NCBI GenBank assembly: GCA_022711695.1
Contig: JAKLEJ010000012.1
Span: forward strand, 1-18,909
DNA length: 18,909 nt
Source: Verrucomicrobiota bacterium
GTDB lineage: Bacteria; Verrucomicrobiota; Verrucomicrobiia; Limisphaerales; JACRJZ01
Reading direction: 5' to 3'
Each line of letters opens with the position of its first letter. The stretch's first letter is position 1. Made by a program: the position numbers and the translations under genes. Shown piece after piece: positions 7,529-15,070 of the stretch. The notes below the pieces were generated by a model. It ran no database searches. It worked only from the letters and a program-made list of their open reading frames with translations, and was not told the DNA's origin.

Positions 7529-9784
7529 ATGAGCGCAACATCTCACACATGGAACTTCTTTCGAGCCGGCGGGTTTGACCAGGTGAAGTTGGAAACCGGC
7601 GCGGATCTGATGAACCTGGACCAGCTCGACCAGAAACTCTGGGTGGCGCTGGCGTGCCCAACCAACGGGCTGGAATTCGACCCCCGCACGTTTGCCCTCA
7701 TCGATGCGGATAAGGACGGACGGGTTCGAGCGCCCGAGTTGATCGCCGCGGTCAAATGGGCCGGCGCCATGCTCAAGAACCCGGACGATCTCCTCCGAGC
7801 CGCGGACCCGCTGCCCTTATCCGCCCTGAACGACGCCGCGCCAGAAGGCAAGCAGCTTCTCGCCTCCGCGAAGCAGATTCTCGCTAATCTGGGCAAGAAG
7901 GACGCGACCAGCATTTCGGTTGCCGACGCCTCGGACGCGACCAGTATCTTTGTCAACACCACCTTTAATGGCGACGGCGTGATCATCCCCGAGTCGGCCG
8001 GCGACGACGCCACCAAGGCGGTCATTCAAGACATTTTGGCTTGTCTGGGGACGACGCCCGATCGCTCCGGCAAGCCCGGCATCGATCAGGCCAAGGCGGA
8101 CGCGTTCTTCGCCGAAGCAGCCGCGTTGGACGGCTGGCACAAGAAAGCCGACGCCGACAAAGCCGCCGTCCTTCCCGCGGGCGACGCCACCGCCACCGCC
8201 GCCGCCGCCGTCCAGGCCGTCAAAGCCAAGGTGGACGACTATTTCGGCCGTTGCCGCTTGGCGGCGTTCGATCCGCGGGCCGTGGCGCTGCTCAATCGCA
8301 AGGAGGAGGAATATCTCGCCATTGCGGCCAAGGACATGAGCATAACCGCCGGGGAAATTGCGAGTTTTCCGCTGGCGGCTGTCGCCCCCGGCAAGCCGCT
8401 GCCCCTCAAGGGCGCGATCAACCCCGCGCATGCCGCCGCGGTTGCCACATTGGGCGCCAGCGCCGTGAAGCCGCTGTTGGGGGACAAGTCGGAACTGACC
8501 GAAGCCGATTGGGCCGCCCTGCAAGCCAAGCTCAGCGCCTTTGAGAGCTGGACCGCTGCCAAGGCGGGCGCCGCCGTCGAGAAGTTGGGCATCAAGCGCG
8601 TTCGCGAAATCCTCGGCTCCAGGGCCAAAGACAGCATCAATGGCCTCCTCGCCAAGGACAAGGCCCTGGAGCCGGAGGCCAGTTCCATCGCCAACGTCGA
8701 GAAACTGACCCGGTTCGTCCGCGATCTGCACAAACTCTGCATCAACTTCGTCAACTTCAAGGACCTCTACGACGGCAATGAGCCTGCCATCTTCCAGGCC
8801 GGCGCCTTGTATCTGGATCAGCGCTCGTGCACCCTCTGCCTGACCGTGGAAGACGTCGCCAAGCATGCCGCGATGGCAGGCCTGGCGGGGGCCTACCTGG
8901 CCTACTGCGACTGCGTGCGCAAGGGCACTGGCCAAAAGCTCAGCATCGTGGCGGTGTTCTCCCAGGGCGATGACGACAATCTCATGGTGGGGCGCAACGG
9001 CATTTTCTACGACCGCAAGGGCCTCGACTACGACGCCACCATCACCAGGATTGTGGCCAACCCGATCAGCCTGCGGCAGGCCTTCTGGGCCCCCTATAAG
9101 AAGTTCGTGCGGATGATCGAGGAGGCCGTCGCCAAACGGGCCGCGACGGCCGAGGCCGCCGCCACCGCCAAGCTCGAATCCGCCGCCACCGCCCTGGCCA
9201 CGACCGAAAAAACCAAAACCCCCGAACCGAAGAAGATCGATGTCGGCACGGTCGCCGCGCTGGGCGTGGCGTTTGGCGCCATCGGCACATTCGTCGCCGC
9301 CATTGCCACCGGTCTGGTCAAGGTGGCCGCGTTTGGCCCGCTGGCGGTCCTTGGAGCGCTGCTCGGCGTCATCCTGCTGATCTCGGGCCCTTCAATGATC
9401 CTGGCCTACATCAAGCTGCGCAAGCGCAACCTGGGCCCCATCCTCGACGCCAACGGCTGGGCCGTGAACGCGCGCGCCAAGGTGAATGTGCCCTTCGGCG
9501 CTTCGCTCACCGGCATCGCCAAGCTGCCGCCCGGCGCGCGTCGGGACCTCACCGATCCTTTCGCCGAGAAGAAGAGCCCGTGGCCGAAAGTGATCGTCTT
9601 CGCGCTGGCGCTCTACATCATCTACGCGATTCTCAACCACCTCGGCTTCATCTATCAGTGGACCGATGGCCGCATGGGCGTCGAGAAGAAACCGGCCCTC
9701 GCGGAGAAGGCCGGCGATGCCGCCAAGACCGCCGTCGAAAAAGCCGCGGTCGATGCCGCCAAGCCAGCCGAGCCGGCCAAGTAG
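7529..9784 (+). CDS. EF-hand-containing membrane protein of unknown function
   Basis: 751 residues. Near the N-terminus a canonical EF-hand loop DADKDGRVRAPE (59-70) carries acidic residues at loop positions 1, 3, 5 and 12, so calcium binding is likely. A degenerate second loop, FNGDGVIIPES, lies near 140-155. The middle is a long Ala-rich, mainly helical region. At 434-462 a CTLC motif is followed 23 residues later by CDC, a possible metal site. Two or three membrane helices occur at about 572-627, then a cytoplasmic-looking loop, then another helix at about 688-708, and an Ala/Lys/Pro tail. There is no signal peptide, so the large N-terminal part is probably cytoplasmic. The start has no Shine-Dalgarno; the leader is AC-rich (GCACTATG). 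The next gene follows within 31 bases and is probably co-transcribed. I recall similar long proteins in Verrucomicrobiota and Planctomycetes, without known function. Confidence 0.85.
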   Translation: MSATSHTWNFFRAGGFDQVKLETGADLMNLDQLDQKLWVALACPTNGLEFDPRTFALIDADKDGRVRAPELIAAVKWAGAMLKNPDDLLRAADPLPLSALNDAAPEGKQLLASAKQILANLGKKDATSISVADASDATSIFVNTTFNGDGVIIPESAGDDATKAVIQDILACLGTTPDRSGKPGIDQAKADAFFAEAAALDGWHKKADADKAAVLPAGDATATAAAAVQAVKAKVDDYFGRCRLAAFDPRAVALLNRKEEEYLAIAAKDMSITAGEIASFPLAAVAPGKPLPLKGAINPAHAAAVATLGASAVKPLLGDKSELTEADWAALQAKLSAFESWTAAKAGAAVEKLGIKRVREILGSRAKDSINGLLAKDKALEPEASSIANVEKLTRFVRDLHKLCINFVNFKDLYDGNEPAIFQAGALYLDQRSCTLCLTVEDVAKHAAMAGLAGAYLAYCDCVRKGTGQKLSIVAVFSQGDDDNLMVGRNGIFYDRKGLDYDATITRIVANPISLRQAFWAPYKKFVRMIEEAVAKRAATAEAAATAKLESAATALATTEKTKTPEPKKIDVGTVAALGVAFGAIGTFVAAIATGLVKVAAFGPLAVLGALLGVILLISGPSMILAYIKLRKRNLGPILDANGWAVNARAKVNVPFGASLTGIAKLPPGARRDLTDPFAEKKSPWPKVIVFALALYIIYAILNHLGFIYQWTDGRMGVEKKPALAEKAGDAAKTAVEKAAVDAAKPAEPAK

Positions 9785-9814
9785 CCGCCCCGCCCTCCCG
9801 TGTCGCAATCGCTC

Positions 9815-10531
9815 ATGCCACTGCGAATTCCCGCCCTGGTCGCGGCCCTCCTCGGATTCCTGTTTCCGGCCAGGCCCCACGCGGCCCACCTCGTCGCCGC
9901 TCCGGTGGTCGAAAGCCTGACCGCGACGAGCGCGGTCGTGCGTTGGACAACGGACGTGGCCACGGGAAGCCGCATCCAGTTCGGCCAGCACGCCGGGGCT
10001 TTGACGAACCGGGCCGATGGCGAGATCGGCGCCCGGCATCGCGTTCTGCTGCCGGGCCTCAACCCGGGCACCAAGTACCATTTCACCGCTGGAACCGCGC
10101 GTCAGCCGCTCGCCACCAATGTCCTCACCACCCCAAAAGCCGCACCCGGCCCAGACAAGCCGCCATCCAGCGCCGTCTCCTCGAACCCGGCGAAGGTCCT
10201 GGCGCCGCGCAAGGCGCCGCCGGCCCGGGACACCTGGGGACATCTGGCTTCTCTTCAGGATCACTTCGACCGACACGGGCGCGACTTCGACGCGAAAGAC
10301 TCGGAAGACTACGCCCGGCAGGCTTGGGAATTCCTTCAGCGCGCCCGGTCCGAAGGCCTGCCGGCAAAAGTGGACGACGACGGCACGATCCGCATCTTCG
10401 ATCCCAAAACGCGCGCGTTCGCGGCCTACAACCGAAATGGCGCCACCAAGACATTCTTCAAGCCCAACAGCCGGGACTACTTCGAACGGCAGCCGGGCAG
10501 GCTAATCAACGCGAAGACGCTTAAGTTCTGA
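9815..10531 (+). CDS. Secreted protein with fibronectin-like domain and polymorphic-toxin-like C-terminal domain
   Basis: 238 residues from the ATG; a GTG 15 bases upstream would add five residues and is possible. The start MPLRIPALVAALLGFLF is a signal peptide. A fibronectin type III-like domain follows, with the ESLTATSAVVRWTTD and RVLLPGLNPGTKYHF pattern also seen at the N-terminus of purple acid phosphatases. After a Pro/Ala/Ser linker, the last 97 residues contain LQDHFDRHGRDFDAKDSEDY, DDDGTIRIFDPKTRAFAAYN, GATKTFFKP and a final YFERQ. This order matches, from memory, a domain common at the C-termini of polymorphic toxins and thought to have a BECR-type RNase fold. His150 and His154 are candidate catalytic residues. 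The next gene starts 5 bases after its stop and may be the immunity partner. Toxicity is inferred, not shown. Confidence 0.75.
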   Translation: MPLRIPALVAALLGFLFPARPHAAHLVAAPVVESLTATSAVVRWTTDVATGSRIQFGQHAGALTNRADGEIGARHRVLLPGLNPGTKYHFTAGTARQPLATNVLTTPKAAPGPDKPPSSAVSSNPAKVLAPRKAPPARDTWGHLASLQDHFDRHGRDFDAKDSEDYARQAWEFLQRARSEGLPAKVDDDGTIRIFDPKTRAFAAYNRNGATKTFFKPNSRDYFERQPGRLINAKTLKF

Positions 10532-10536
10532 TCTCT

Positions 10537-10830
10537 ATGGCGCACACGTGTCCGGTCTGCGGTTTCCCAAGCCTGGAGGAGCCGCCGCGCAGCCGCTCCG
10601 GCGGCGGCTCTTTCGAGATCTGTCCGTCCTGCGGATTCCAGTTCGGTGTGACCGACGACGACAGCGGGATCGGTTATGAAGCGTGGCGCCGCCTCTGGCT
10701 GGAAGGCGGCATGCGCTGGGCAAGCAAGGCGGCGCCCCCGCCGGCTGGCTGGGACGCCACCGCCCAACTCCGGAAGGCGGGAGGCAAGCCCTCTCTCCGC
10801 CGCCGACCGGGGCCGCGCCGGCGCCGCTGA
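10537..10830 (+). CDS. CPCC-like cysteine-rich zinc-ribbon protein
   Basis: 97 residues, cytoplasmic, no signal. Two cysteine pairs, CPVC (C5, C8) and CPSC (C29, C32), form a likely four-cysteine zinc ribbon. They are followed by GFQFGVTDDDSGIGYEAW and a Trp/Gly-rich segment ending PPPAGWDATAQLR. This is the pattern of the Cys_rich_CPCC family (PF14206 from memory), though the second motif here is CPSC rather than CPCC. The last dozen residues are Arg-rich and may be an extension beyond the family's usual end. It begins 5 bases after the stop of the toxin-like gene and is surely in the same transcript. Small proteins in this position commonly serve as immunity proteins, which is the reason for that suggestion; a regulatory or unrelated role is equally open. 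Its 3' end faces the convergent lipoprotein gene 50 bases away. Confidence 0.83.
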   Translation: MAHTCPVCGFPSLEEPPRSRSGGGSFEICPSCGFQFGVTDDDSGIGYEAWRRLWLEGGMRWASKAAPPPAGWDATAQLRKAGGKPSLRRRPGPRRRR

Positions 10831-10880
10831 TCCGCTAAGGCGGCGCGGGCTTTCCCGGCCTCGGCAAGTTCCTTGGCGCT

Positions 10881-11456
10881 TCAGGGCGGCCGATTCGTGA
10901 CGCCCTTCTTCCACGGGTAGCGGTCCACAGCCACAAACGCCCAGTACAGCCGGCCAGAATGCCGCCAGGCATCCAGGACGATGCCTTCCTCGAAAGCCTG
11001 CCCCTTGGCTGTCACCACGACACTGCTGTGCTCGCGCAACGTCCCGGCGCGGGCGACGCCCCAGTGCAGATCCAGCGTTTGGAGGCGCAGGGCCTGAAGG
11101 GGGGCCAGCATGTCCTCCGTCCAGTGGCAGCACAAGCCGCGCTTCTTCAGACCCAGGTTGATCAGCAAGTTGTGAAAGAGCGGCGGGCCGATCGGGGCGT
11201 ACTCTTGCTCAAGGCGCTGGGCGACTTCAAAGGCGCAGGCGGCGGCGCGTTGCGCTTCCTCCTGGCGCACCGTCGGCGCCAGCGCCGCCAGACTGTCACG
11301 CAGCGATGGGACCAACGCCCGCCGGGAGTCCGCCGGGACAACGGCATCGGTTGGGGCGCCCCGCGGAGGCGTATGCGCGCAACCCGCCCCAAAGAGCGGC
11401 GCCCACATCAGCCCCGAAGCCACCACATATCGAAGGGTTGGGAGCGCAGCGGCCAT
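10881..11456 (-). CDS. Putative lipoprotein with possible Cys/His/Asp active site
   Basis: 191 residues. The start MAAALPTLRYVVASGL leads to LFGAGC, a loose lipobox with C26 as the predicted lipidated residue; the frame runs 75 codons further upstream without any signal-like start, so the internal ATG is preferred. A helical stretch rich in Ala/Glu (55-90) leads to the conserved-looking half: LFHNLLINLGLKKRGLCCHW, LDLHWGVARAG, EHSSVVVTAKG, and GIVLDAWRHSGRLYW. The order Cys (109 or 110), His (143), Asp (162) before Trp is the one seen in papain-like or transglutaminase-like hydrolases. I recall similar unannotated proteins in other Gram-negative bacteria, but no function. It is convergent with the zinc-ribbon gene and stands alone. 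Expected location is the periplasmic face of a membrane. Confidence 0.75.
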   Translation of the reverse strand: MAAALPTLRYVVASGLMWAPLFGAGCAHTPPRGAPTDAVVPADSRRALVPSLRDSLAALAPTVRQEEAQRAAACAFEVAQRLEQEYAPIGPPLFHNLLINLGLKKRGLCCHWTEDMLAPLQALRLQTLDLHWGVARAGTLREHSSVVVTAKGQAFEEGIVLDAWRHSGRLYWAFVAVDRYPWKKGVTNRPP

Positions 11457-11991
11457 GCGCCTTAAGTAGACCGGGCCGGGCCTTCCGGTCAAACCGTTTC
11501 TTCGCCAGGGCTTTCCTCGCGCGCACGCCGTTCGCCTGGACCCCTCCGAACCCTCCTCCCGAGCTGGATTCGCCCCTGCCCGCCTGGACTTGCCAGGCGC
11601 GGCGCCGCCCGCCGGCCCCGGGGCAATCTCTTCCGCCGCCGTCTTTCGGCTCGACGCTTCTCCGTACCTGCCCGTATTCAAATACCCCAGCCTACGAATA
11701 GCCTTTCAGTCATGAGGGTCCACACTACAGCCAGCAAAAATGGGTCACTGGAAGATCTTGTCTGTTAGCTGGCGCGACGCCGCGTGGACTCCCGAGATAC
11801 GCCGGCCGGAGGCGTTGTGCGCCGCGGGTTCAGCGGAAACCCGAATCCTCGCGCGCGCCCCGGTCTGCCGCCGGTCCAAGGCCTTTCCAGGAGGGGCTGT
11901 GGGCACGACGCGCGGGCCTGCCGAATGCCGCAACGAGGTCCATCCGGTGACACAACCGATCAACCAGCAAACTCAACAACTCAGATACGCT
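11457..11991. other. Noncoding stretch upstream of the DUF11 lipoprotein
   Basis: About 535 bases between a leftward and a rightward gene. Reading frames through it are Arg/Ala/Pro-rich and start without recognisable domains, so I call no gene. It contains one clear hairpin, CGCCTGG-ACTTG-CCAGGCG (11581-11599), and an 8-base palindrome CCCCGGGG shortly after it. It must hold promoters for both flanking genes; I cannot place them with confidence. The last 50 bases before the lipoprotein start are unusually AC-rich and contain no Shine-Dalgarno. Confidence 0.55.
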
Positions 11992-13560
11992 ATGAATAAG
12001 CTGCCTTTCATCGTGACTGCTGTCACCGTCTTGTGGGCGACAGGATGTCAACAAACTCGCATGCAGGTGCCCCAGAGCCGCTCGACGGCGGCCGCCGTTC
12101 CGGAAACCAAGGCTCCGGCTCCGGCTCCGGCCCCGGGCTACGGCCCCACCTACGCCACCTTCGAAGAGGGCGGAGTCCTTTGGAAGCGCGGTTCCATGGC
12201 GTTTCCCACCGGTCTGCGGGAGAGCAGCGGTTTGCTTGTGGAGAAGACCCTTCCCGCCGAGGTCCTGGTCGGACAGAAGTTCGACTATGCCTACAAGCTC
12301 AGCAACCTCACGGATTACCCCATCCACATGGTCACGCTGGCTGATCGCGTGTCCGCCAACTTCACTTCAGCGGAGGTCGATCCAAAACCCTCGGACACGC
12401 GCGACGGGGTGGCCACGTGGCAACTGGGGACTCTGGGTCCCAAGGAAACCAAAACCATTCGCGTCAAAGGCTCGAGCGCTGAAGAAGGCACGGTGACGAC
12501 CTGCGGGTGGGCGACCTACAGCCCGCTCCTTTGCGAAGACGTCAGGGTGGTGAAGGCTGCCTTGCAGTTGACCAAGAACGCCCCGGCCGAGGTGATCCTG
12601 TGCGACCCGATCCCCATGACCCTGACGGTCAAGAACGCTGGCAGCAGCGGGCTCACGGGCGTCAAAGTCAGCGATGCTTTGCCCCAGGGTCTGACGAGCG
12701 ACGGCAAGAGCGCTCTGAGCTGGGACATCGGCAACCTGGCGCCGGGGGAAAGCAAAGAGATCAAGTTCAACTCGGCCGCCTCGGCCACCGGCAAATACGT
12801 CAACGCGGCCAAGGCCACTTCGGCGCAGGGAGTCCAAGCCGAGGCCAGTTCGACCACCGTCGTGCGCGAACCCGCCCTGGCCATCACCTGCACGGCGCCC
12901 GAGCAGCGCTACATGGGCCGGCCCTTCGAAGTGTGTTTCTCGGTCGTCAACAAGGGTGACGCGGTCGCGGCGGCCTCTGTTCTCGAAGTCCCCATCCCCG
13001 CCGGAGCCACCTTCAAATCGGCGACCGCTGGCGGCCAGGCGACCGCCAGCGCCGTGGTCTGGAATCTGGGCGCCCTCGCTCCCAATGCGCCCAAGGAAGT
13101 TTGCGCGACCTTCGTGAGCGCCGAGGCGGGCGCGTTCAAGTTCGTCGGCGCCGTCAAGGGCGTCTGCGCCAAGCCAGCCACCACCACCTGCCAGACCCTC
13201 GTGGTGGGCGTCTCCGCCCTCCTGCTGGAAAAGGCTGACGATCCCGATCCCATCGCCGTCGGCGAAACCACGACCTATACGGTAAAAGTGACCAATCAAG
13301 GCACTGCCGATGACACCAACATCAGGATGGTCGTGGAATTCCCCGCCGAAATCGCCCCGGTCAGCGCCTCCAACGGCGGCGTCGTCGAAGGCAGGCGGGT
13401 CACTTTCCCGGCGTTCCCGCGGCTCACGCCCAAGCAGGCCTTCACCTACACCATCAAAGCCAAGGGCGAGAAGGTGGGCGACGCCCGTGTGCGTTTCGTT
13501 CGCACCTCCGACGGCATCCCTGCGCCCACGTCGGCTGAGGAAAGCACACGCGTCTACTAG
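11992..13560 (+). CDS. DUF11-repeat, cysteine-patterned outer-envelope lipoprotein (OmcB-like)
   Basis: 522 residues. MNKLPFIVTAVTVLWATGC is a lipoprotein signal with C19 as the lipidated residue. A low-complexity Ala/Pro linker follows, encoded by GGCTCC-type repeats. Four immunoglobulin-like DUF11 repeats come next (about 72-185, 190-295, 297-402, 405-522), with recurring TVKN..S/VTNQGTAD and WNLGALAPN..K patterns. Cysteines sit at 171, 181, 204, 300, 315, 371, 392 and 400; those at 300, 315, 371 and 400 have exactly the spacing found in the paralog at 15071-16234. Repeated DUF11 domains with ordered cysteines are characteristic of chlamydial OmcB, which cross-links the outer envelope by disulfides, so a structural envelope role is inferred. 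The frame extends 84 codons upstream of this start, but only this ATG gives a lipoprotein signal. A double hairpin follows the stop. Confidence 0.88.
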   Translation: MNKLPFIVTAVTVLWATGCQQTRMQVPQSRSTAAAVPETKAPAPAPAPGYGPTYATFEEGGVLWKRGSMAFPTGLRESSGLLVEKTLPAEVLVGQKFDYAYKLSNLTDYPIHMVTLADRVSANFTSAEVDPKPSDTRDGVATWQLGTLGPKETKTIRVKGSSAEEGTVTTCGWATYSPLLCEDVRVVKAALQLTKNAPAEVILCDPIPMTLTVKNAGSSGLTGVKVSDALPQGLTSDGKSALSWDIGNLAPGESKEIKFNSAASATGKYVNAAKATSAQGVQAEASSTTVVREPALAITCTAPEQRYMGRPFEVCFSVVNKGDAVAAASVLEVPIPAGATFKSATAGGQATASAVVWNLGALAPNAPKEVCATFVSAEAGAFKFVGAVKGVCAKPATTTCQTLVVGVSALLLEKADDPDPIAVGETTTYTVKVTNQGTADDTNIRMVVEFPAEIAPVSASNGGVVEGRRVTFPAFPRLTPKQAFTYTIKAKGEKVGDARVRFVRTSDGIPAPTSAEESTRVY

Positions 13561-13614
13561 CCCGGGGTTTCCCCCGGGGCCGGCGGTCGGTTGCGGCCGC
13601 CGGCCCTCCTTTCC
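13561..13614 (+). terminator. Double hairpin after the DUF11 lipoprotein gene
   Basis: Two stem-loops follow the stop codon directly: CCCGGGG-TTTC-CCCCGGG (13561-13578) and GCCGGCGG-(10-base loop)-CCGCCGGC (13579-13604), then a pyrimidine-rich CCTCCTTTCC. The stems are very stable, but the T tract is weak, so it may act as a terminator, an attenuator before the small lipoprotein gene, or an RNA-stability element. Confidence 0.55.
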
Positions 13615-13623
13615 AGACCAGCC

Positions 13624-14106
13624 ATGAAAACAACCATTGCATTTGTCCTCACCGCGGCCTGTGGCTTGCTGCTCGCAGCCGCCGGCTGCGGCAAGAAGAA
13701 CGAAACGGCGGCGCCTCCCGCCCCGCCGGAGTCCTCCGGCGCCGCCGAGGCGGTCAAAAATGCGGCCGCGGCCGCCCAAGGTCAGGCTGCGGCCGTCAAG
13801 CAAAAGGCCGAAGAGATCAAGAGCGCCGCCCAGAGCCAGACCGCGGCCATCAAATCGCAGGCGGAGGCGGCCGCTTCCAATGCCCAGAGCCTGCTGCAAC
13901 AGGCCAGCACCCTGATCGGCCAGAACAAATGGTCCGAGGCGCTGGCTCTGCTCAACCAACTGAGCGGACAACCGCTGACGCCGGACCAGCAATCGCTGGT
14001 TCAAAACCTCAAGGCCCAGGCCCAGAAGGCGATCGAGGCTGCCGCCAAAAACAAGGCCGCCCAAGAGGCCGCAAAAGCGGCGGGCGGCCTGCTGGCTCCC
14101 AAGTAG
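13624..14106 (+). CDS. Small Ala/Gln/Lys-rich helical lipoprotein
   Basis: 160 residues. The signal MKTTIAFVLTAACGLLLAAAGC ends in a lipobox with C22 lipidated. An Ala/Pro linker is followed by a long amphipathic helix (about 40-85) with regularly spaced Lys, Gln and Glu (AAAVKQKAEEIKSAAQSQ and similar), reminiscent of 11-residue repeats in apolipoprotein- or LEA-like helices. The remaining part, GQNKWSEALALLNQLSGQPL and on to about residue 145, reads like a single tetratricopeptide-type helix pair. The ATG giving the signal peptide is preferred over a start 11 codons upstream. It sits between two cysteine-patterned DUF11 genes. Chlamydial omcB also has a small lipoprotein neighbour (OmcA), but this protein is not cysteine-rich, so I do not claim homology. 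It is probably a periplasmic spacer or scaffold anchored in a membrane. Confidence 0.85.
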   Translation: MKTTIAFVLTAACGLLLAAAGCGKKNETAAPPAPPESSGAAEAVKNAAAAAQGQAAAVKQKAEEIKSAAQSQTAAIKSQAEAAASNAQSLLQQASTLIGQNKWSEALALLNQLSGQPLTPDQQSLVQNLKAQAQKAIEAAAKNKAAQEAAKAAGGLLAPK

Positions 14107-14122
14107 AAAGCCTGCGGTCAAC

Positions 14123-14209
14123 ATGGATAGTGAAACCGCCGCGCCATCCTCCTGCCCGGTGATTCCGGACGATGCCTCCGGCCAATCCGGCGCGGCGGTT
14201 TCCTTCCAT
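14123..14209. repeat. Long inverted repeat upstream of the orphan response regulator
   Basis: GAAACCGCCGCGCC (14132-14145) pairs perfectly with GGCGCGGCGGTTTC (14189-14202), a 14-base stem. After an asymmetric internal loop, ATGG (14123-14126) can also pair with CCAT (14206-14209). The 43-base interior has smaller CCGG-based pairings. It begins 16 bases after the lipoprotein stop and could be its terminator or a structured leader of the regulator mRNA. Confidence 0.7.
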
Positions 14210-14363
14210 AGCCTTTGCCGTCTTCATGGCTAGCTGGGGCGAACATCCGCTTCGGGCCAGGGGCGTCCGCGCCGCCCCTCGAACGAAGAAGCGAGCCGCT
14301 TGCCGCGCGGCAAAGGAATCGCTGGCGCCTTCCCGGTCAAGCGAGTCGTCACCCCGCGCGGCT

Positions 14364-15020
14364 GTGCAAAAGGTCGCGATCATTCTGGCCGAAGACCATG
14401 GCCTGGTCCGCCAACGCTTGAAACGCCTGCTGGCTGAGGAGCCAGGATTCCAACTTGTGGCGGAGACCGCCGATGGCTTGAGCGCCCTGCGCCGGGTGAT
14501 CGAACTGCGTCCGGACGTGCTGGTAACGGATCTGGTCATGCCAGGCCTGCACGGTTTGGAGTTGACGCGATGCGTTCGAGAGCAGGCCCCGGAGACCCGT
14601 GTCGTGATTGTCTCCATCCATGCCGATGAACTCTACGTCGCTCAGGCCCTGCGCCACGGCGCCATGGGCTATATCCGCAAGGACGAAACGGGGCGAAGCC
14701 TGGTGCCTGCCGTCCGCGCGGCCATCGCCGGCAAGCGATACCTGAGCCCGGCCGTAGCCGAACTGGCGGCACGGCCATCAACGGCAAGAGCCCCTCAGAC
14801 TCCGCCCGCCCCGGCGGGTTCTCTCGGCAGCCGGCAGCGCTCCGTCCTCCTCCTGGTGGCGCAGGGCTACACCGATGCCGAGATCGGCTTCTTCCTGAAG
14901 CTCACCGCAGGGCAGGTTGCCCGCCTTCGCCTCCGCCTCATGCGGAAACTGGGGGTGCAAAACGAAGCGGACTTGACGGAAGCCGCCCGCAAAAAAGGAC
15001 TGGCTGGGAGAGCCTTTTGA
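14364..15020 (+). CDS. Orphan NarL-like response regulator with degenerate HTH
   Basis: 218 residues from the GTG chosen here. The receiver domain has E10/D11, phosphoacceptor D56 in VLVTDLVMP, a serine in VVIVSIHADE and a lysine in GYIRKDE, all as required for phosphorylation. It is clearly paralogous to the regulator at 3931-4575. After an Ala/Pro-rich linker comes a LuxR-like four-helix segment (SRQRSVLLLVAQGYTDAEIG ... LMRKLGV), but the usual recognition-helix residues are replaced by TAGQVARLRLR, with no His/Asn pair. DNA binding may be altered or lost. No kinase is adjacent; the kinase at 2198-3934 is a plausible phosphodonor by similarity. Starts at 14172 or 14226 would add 64 or 46 Arg/Ala-rich residues; the first overlaps the long inverted repeat, so the GTG next to the domain is favoured. 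Start confidence is low; gene confidence is high. Confidence 0.82.
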   Translation: MQKVAIILAEDHGLVRQRLKRLLAEEPGFQLVAETADGLSALRRVIELRPDVLVTDLVMPGLHGLELTRCVREQAPETRVVIVSIHADELYVAQALRHGAMGYIRKDETGRSLVPAVRAAIAGKRYLSPAVAELAARPSTARAPQTPPAPAGSLGSRQRSVLLLVAQGYTDAEIGFFLKLTAGQVARLRLRLMRKLGVQNEADLTEAARKKGLAGRAF

Positions 15021-15070
15021 GGCGCAATAATCCTCCCGTGAACAACAGAGTTCCAACTTCTTGTGCAGCC

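Noticed and set aside
11740..11991. Upstream extension of the DUF11 lipoprotein reading frame
   Set aside because: It would bury the lipoprotein signal 84 residues into the protein, and its composition is like noncoding frames nearby.
13624..14106. Possible equivalent of chlamydial OmcA next to an OmcB-like gene
   Set aside because: Gene order is suggestive, but the protein is not cysteine-rich and is an Ala/Gln/Lys helix with a TPR-like part, unlike OmcA.
12367..14124. A 585-codon open frame on the - strand over the DUF11 and small lipoprotein genes
   Set aside because: Gly/Arg/Asp-rich low-complexity translation antisense to two genes with clear signal peptides and domains; a compositional shadow.
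14172..14363. N-terminal extension of the orphan response regulator
   Set aside because: The extra residues are Arg/Ala-rich with no domain, and the start of the stretch carries the right arm of a strong inverted repeat, so it is more likely untranslated leader.
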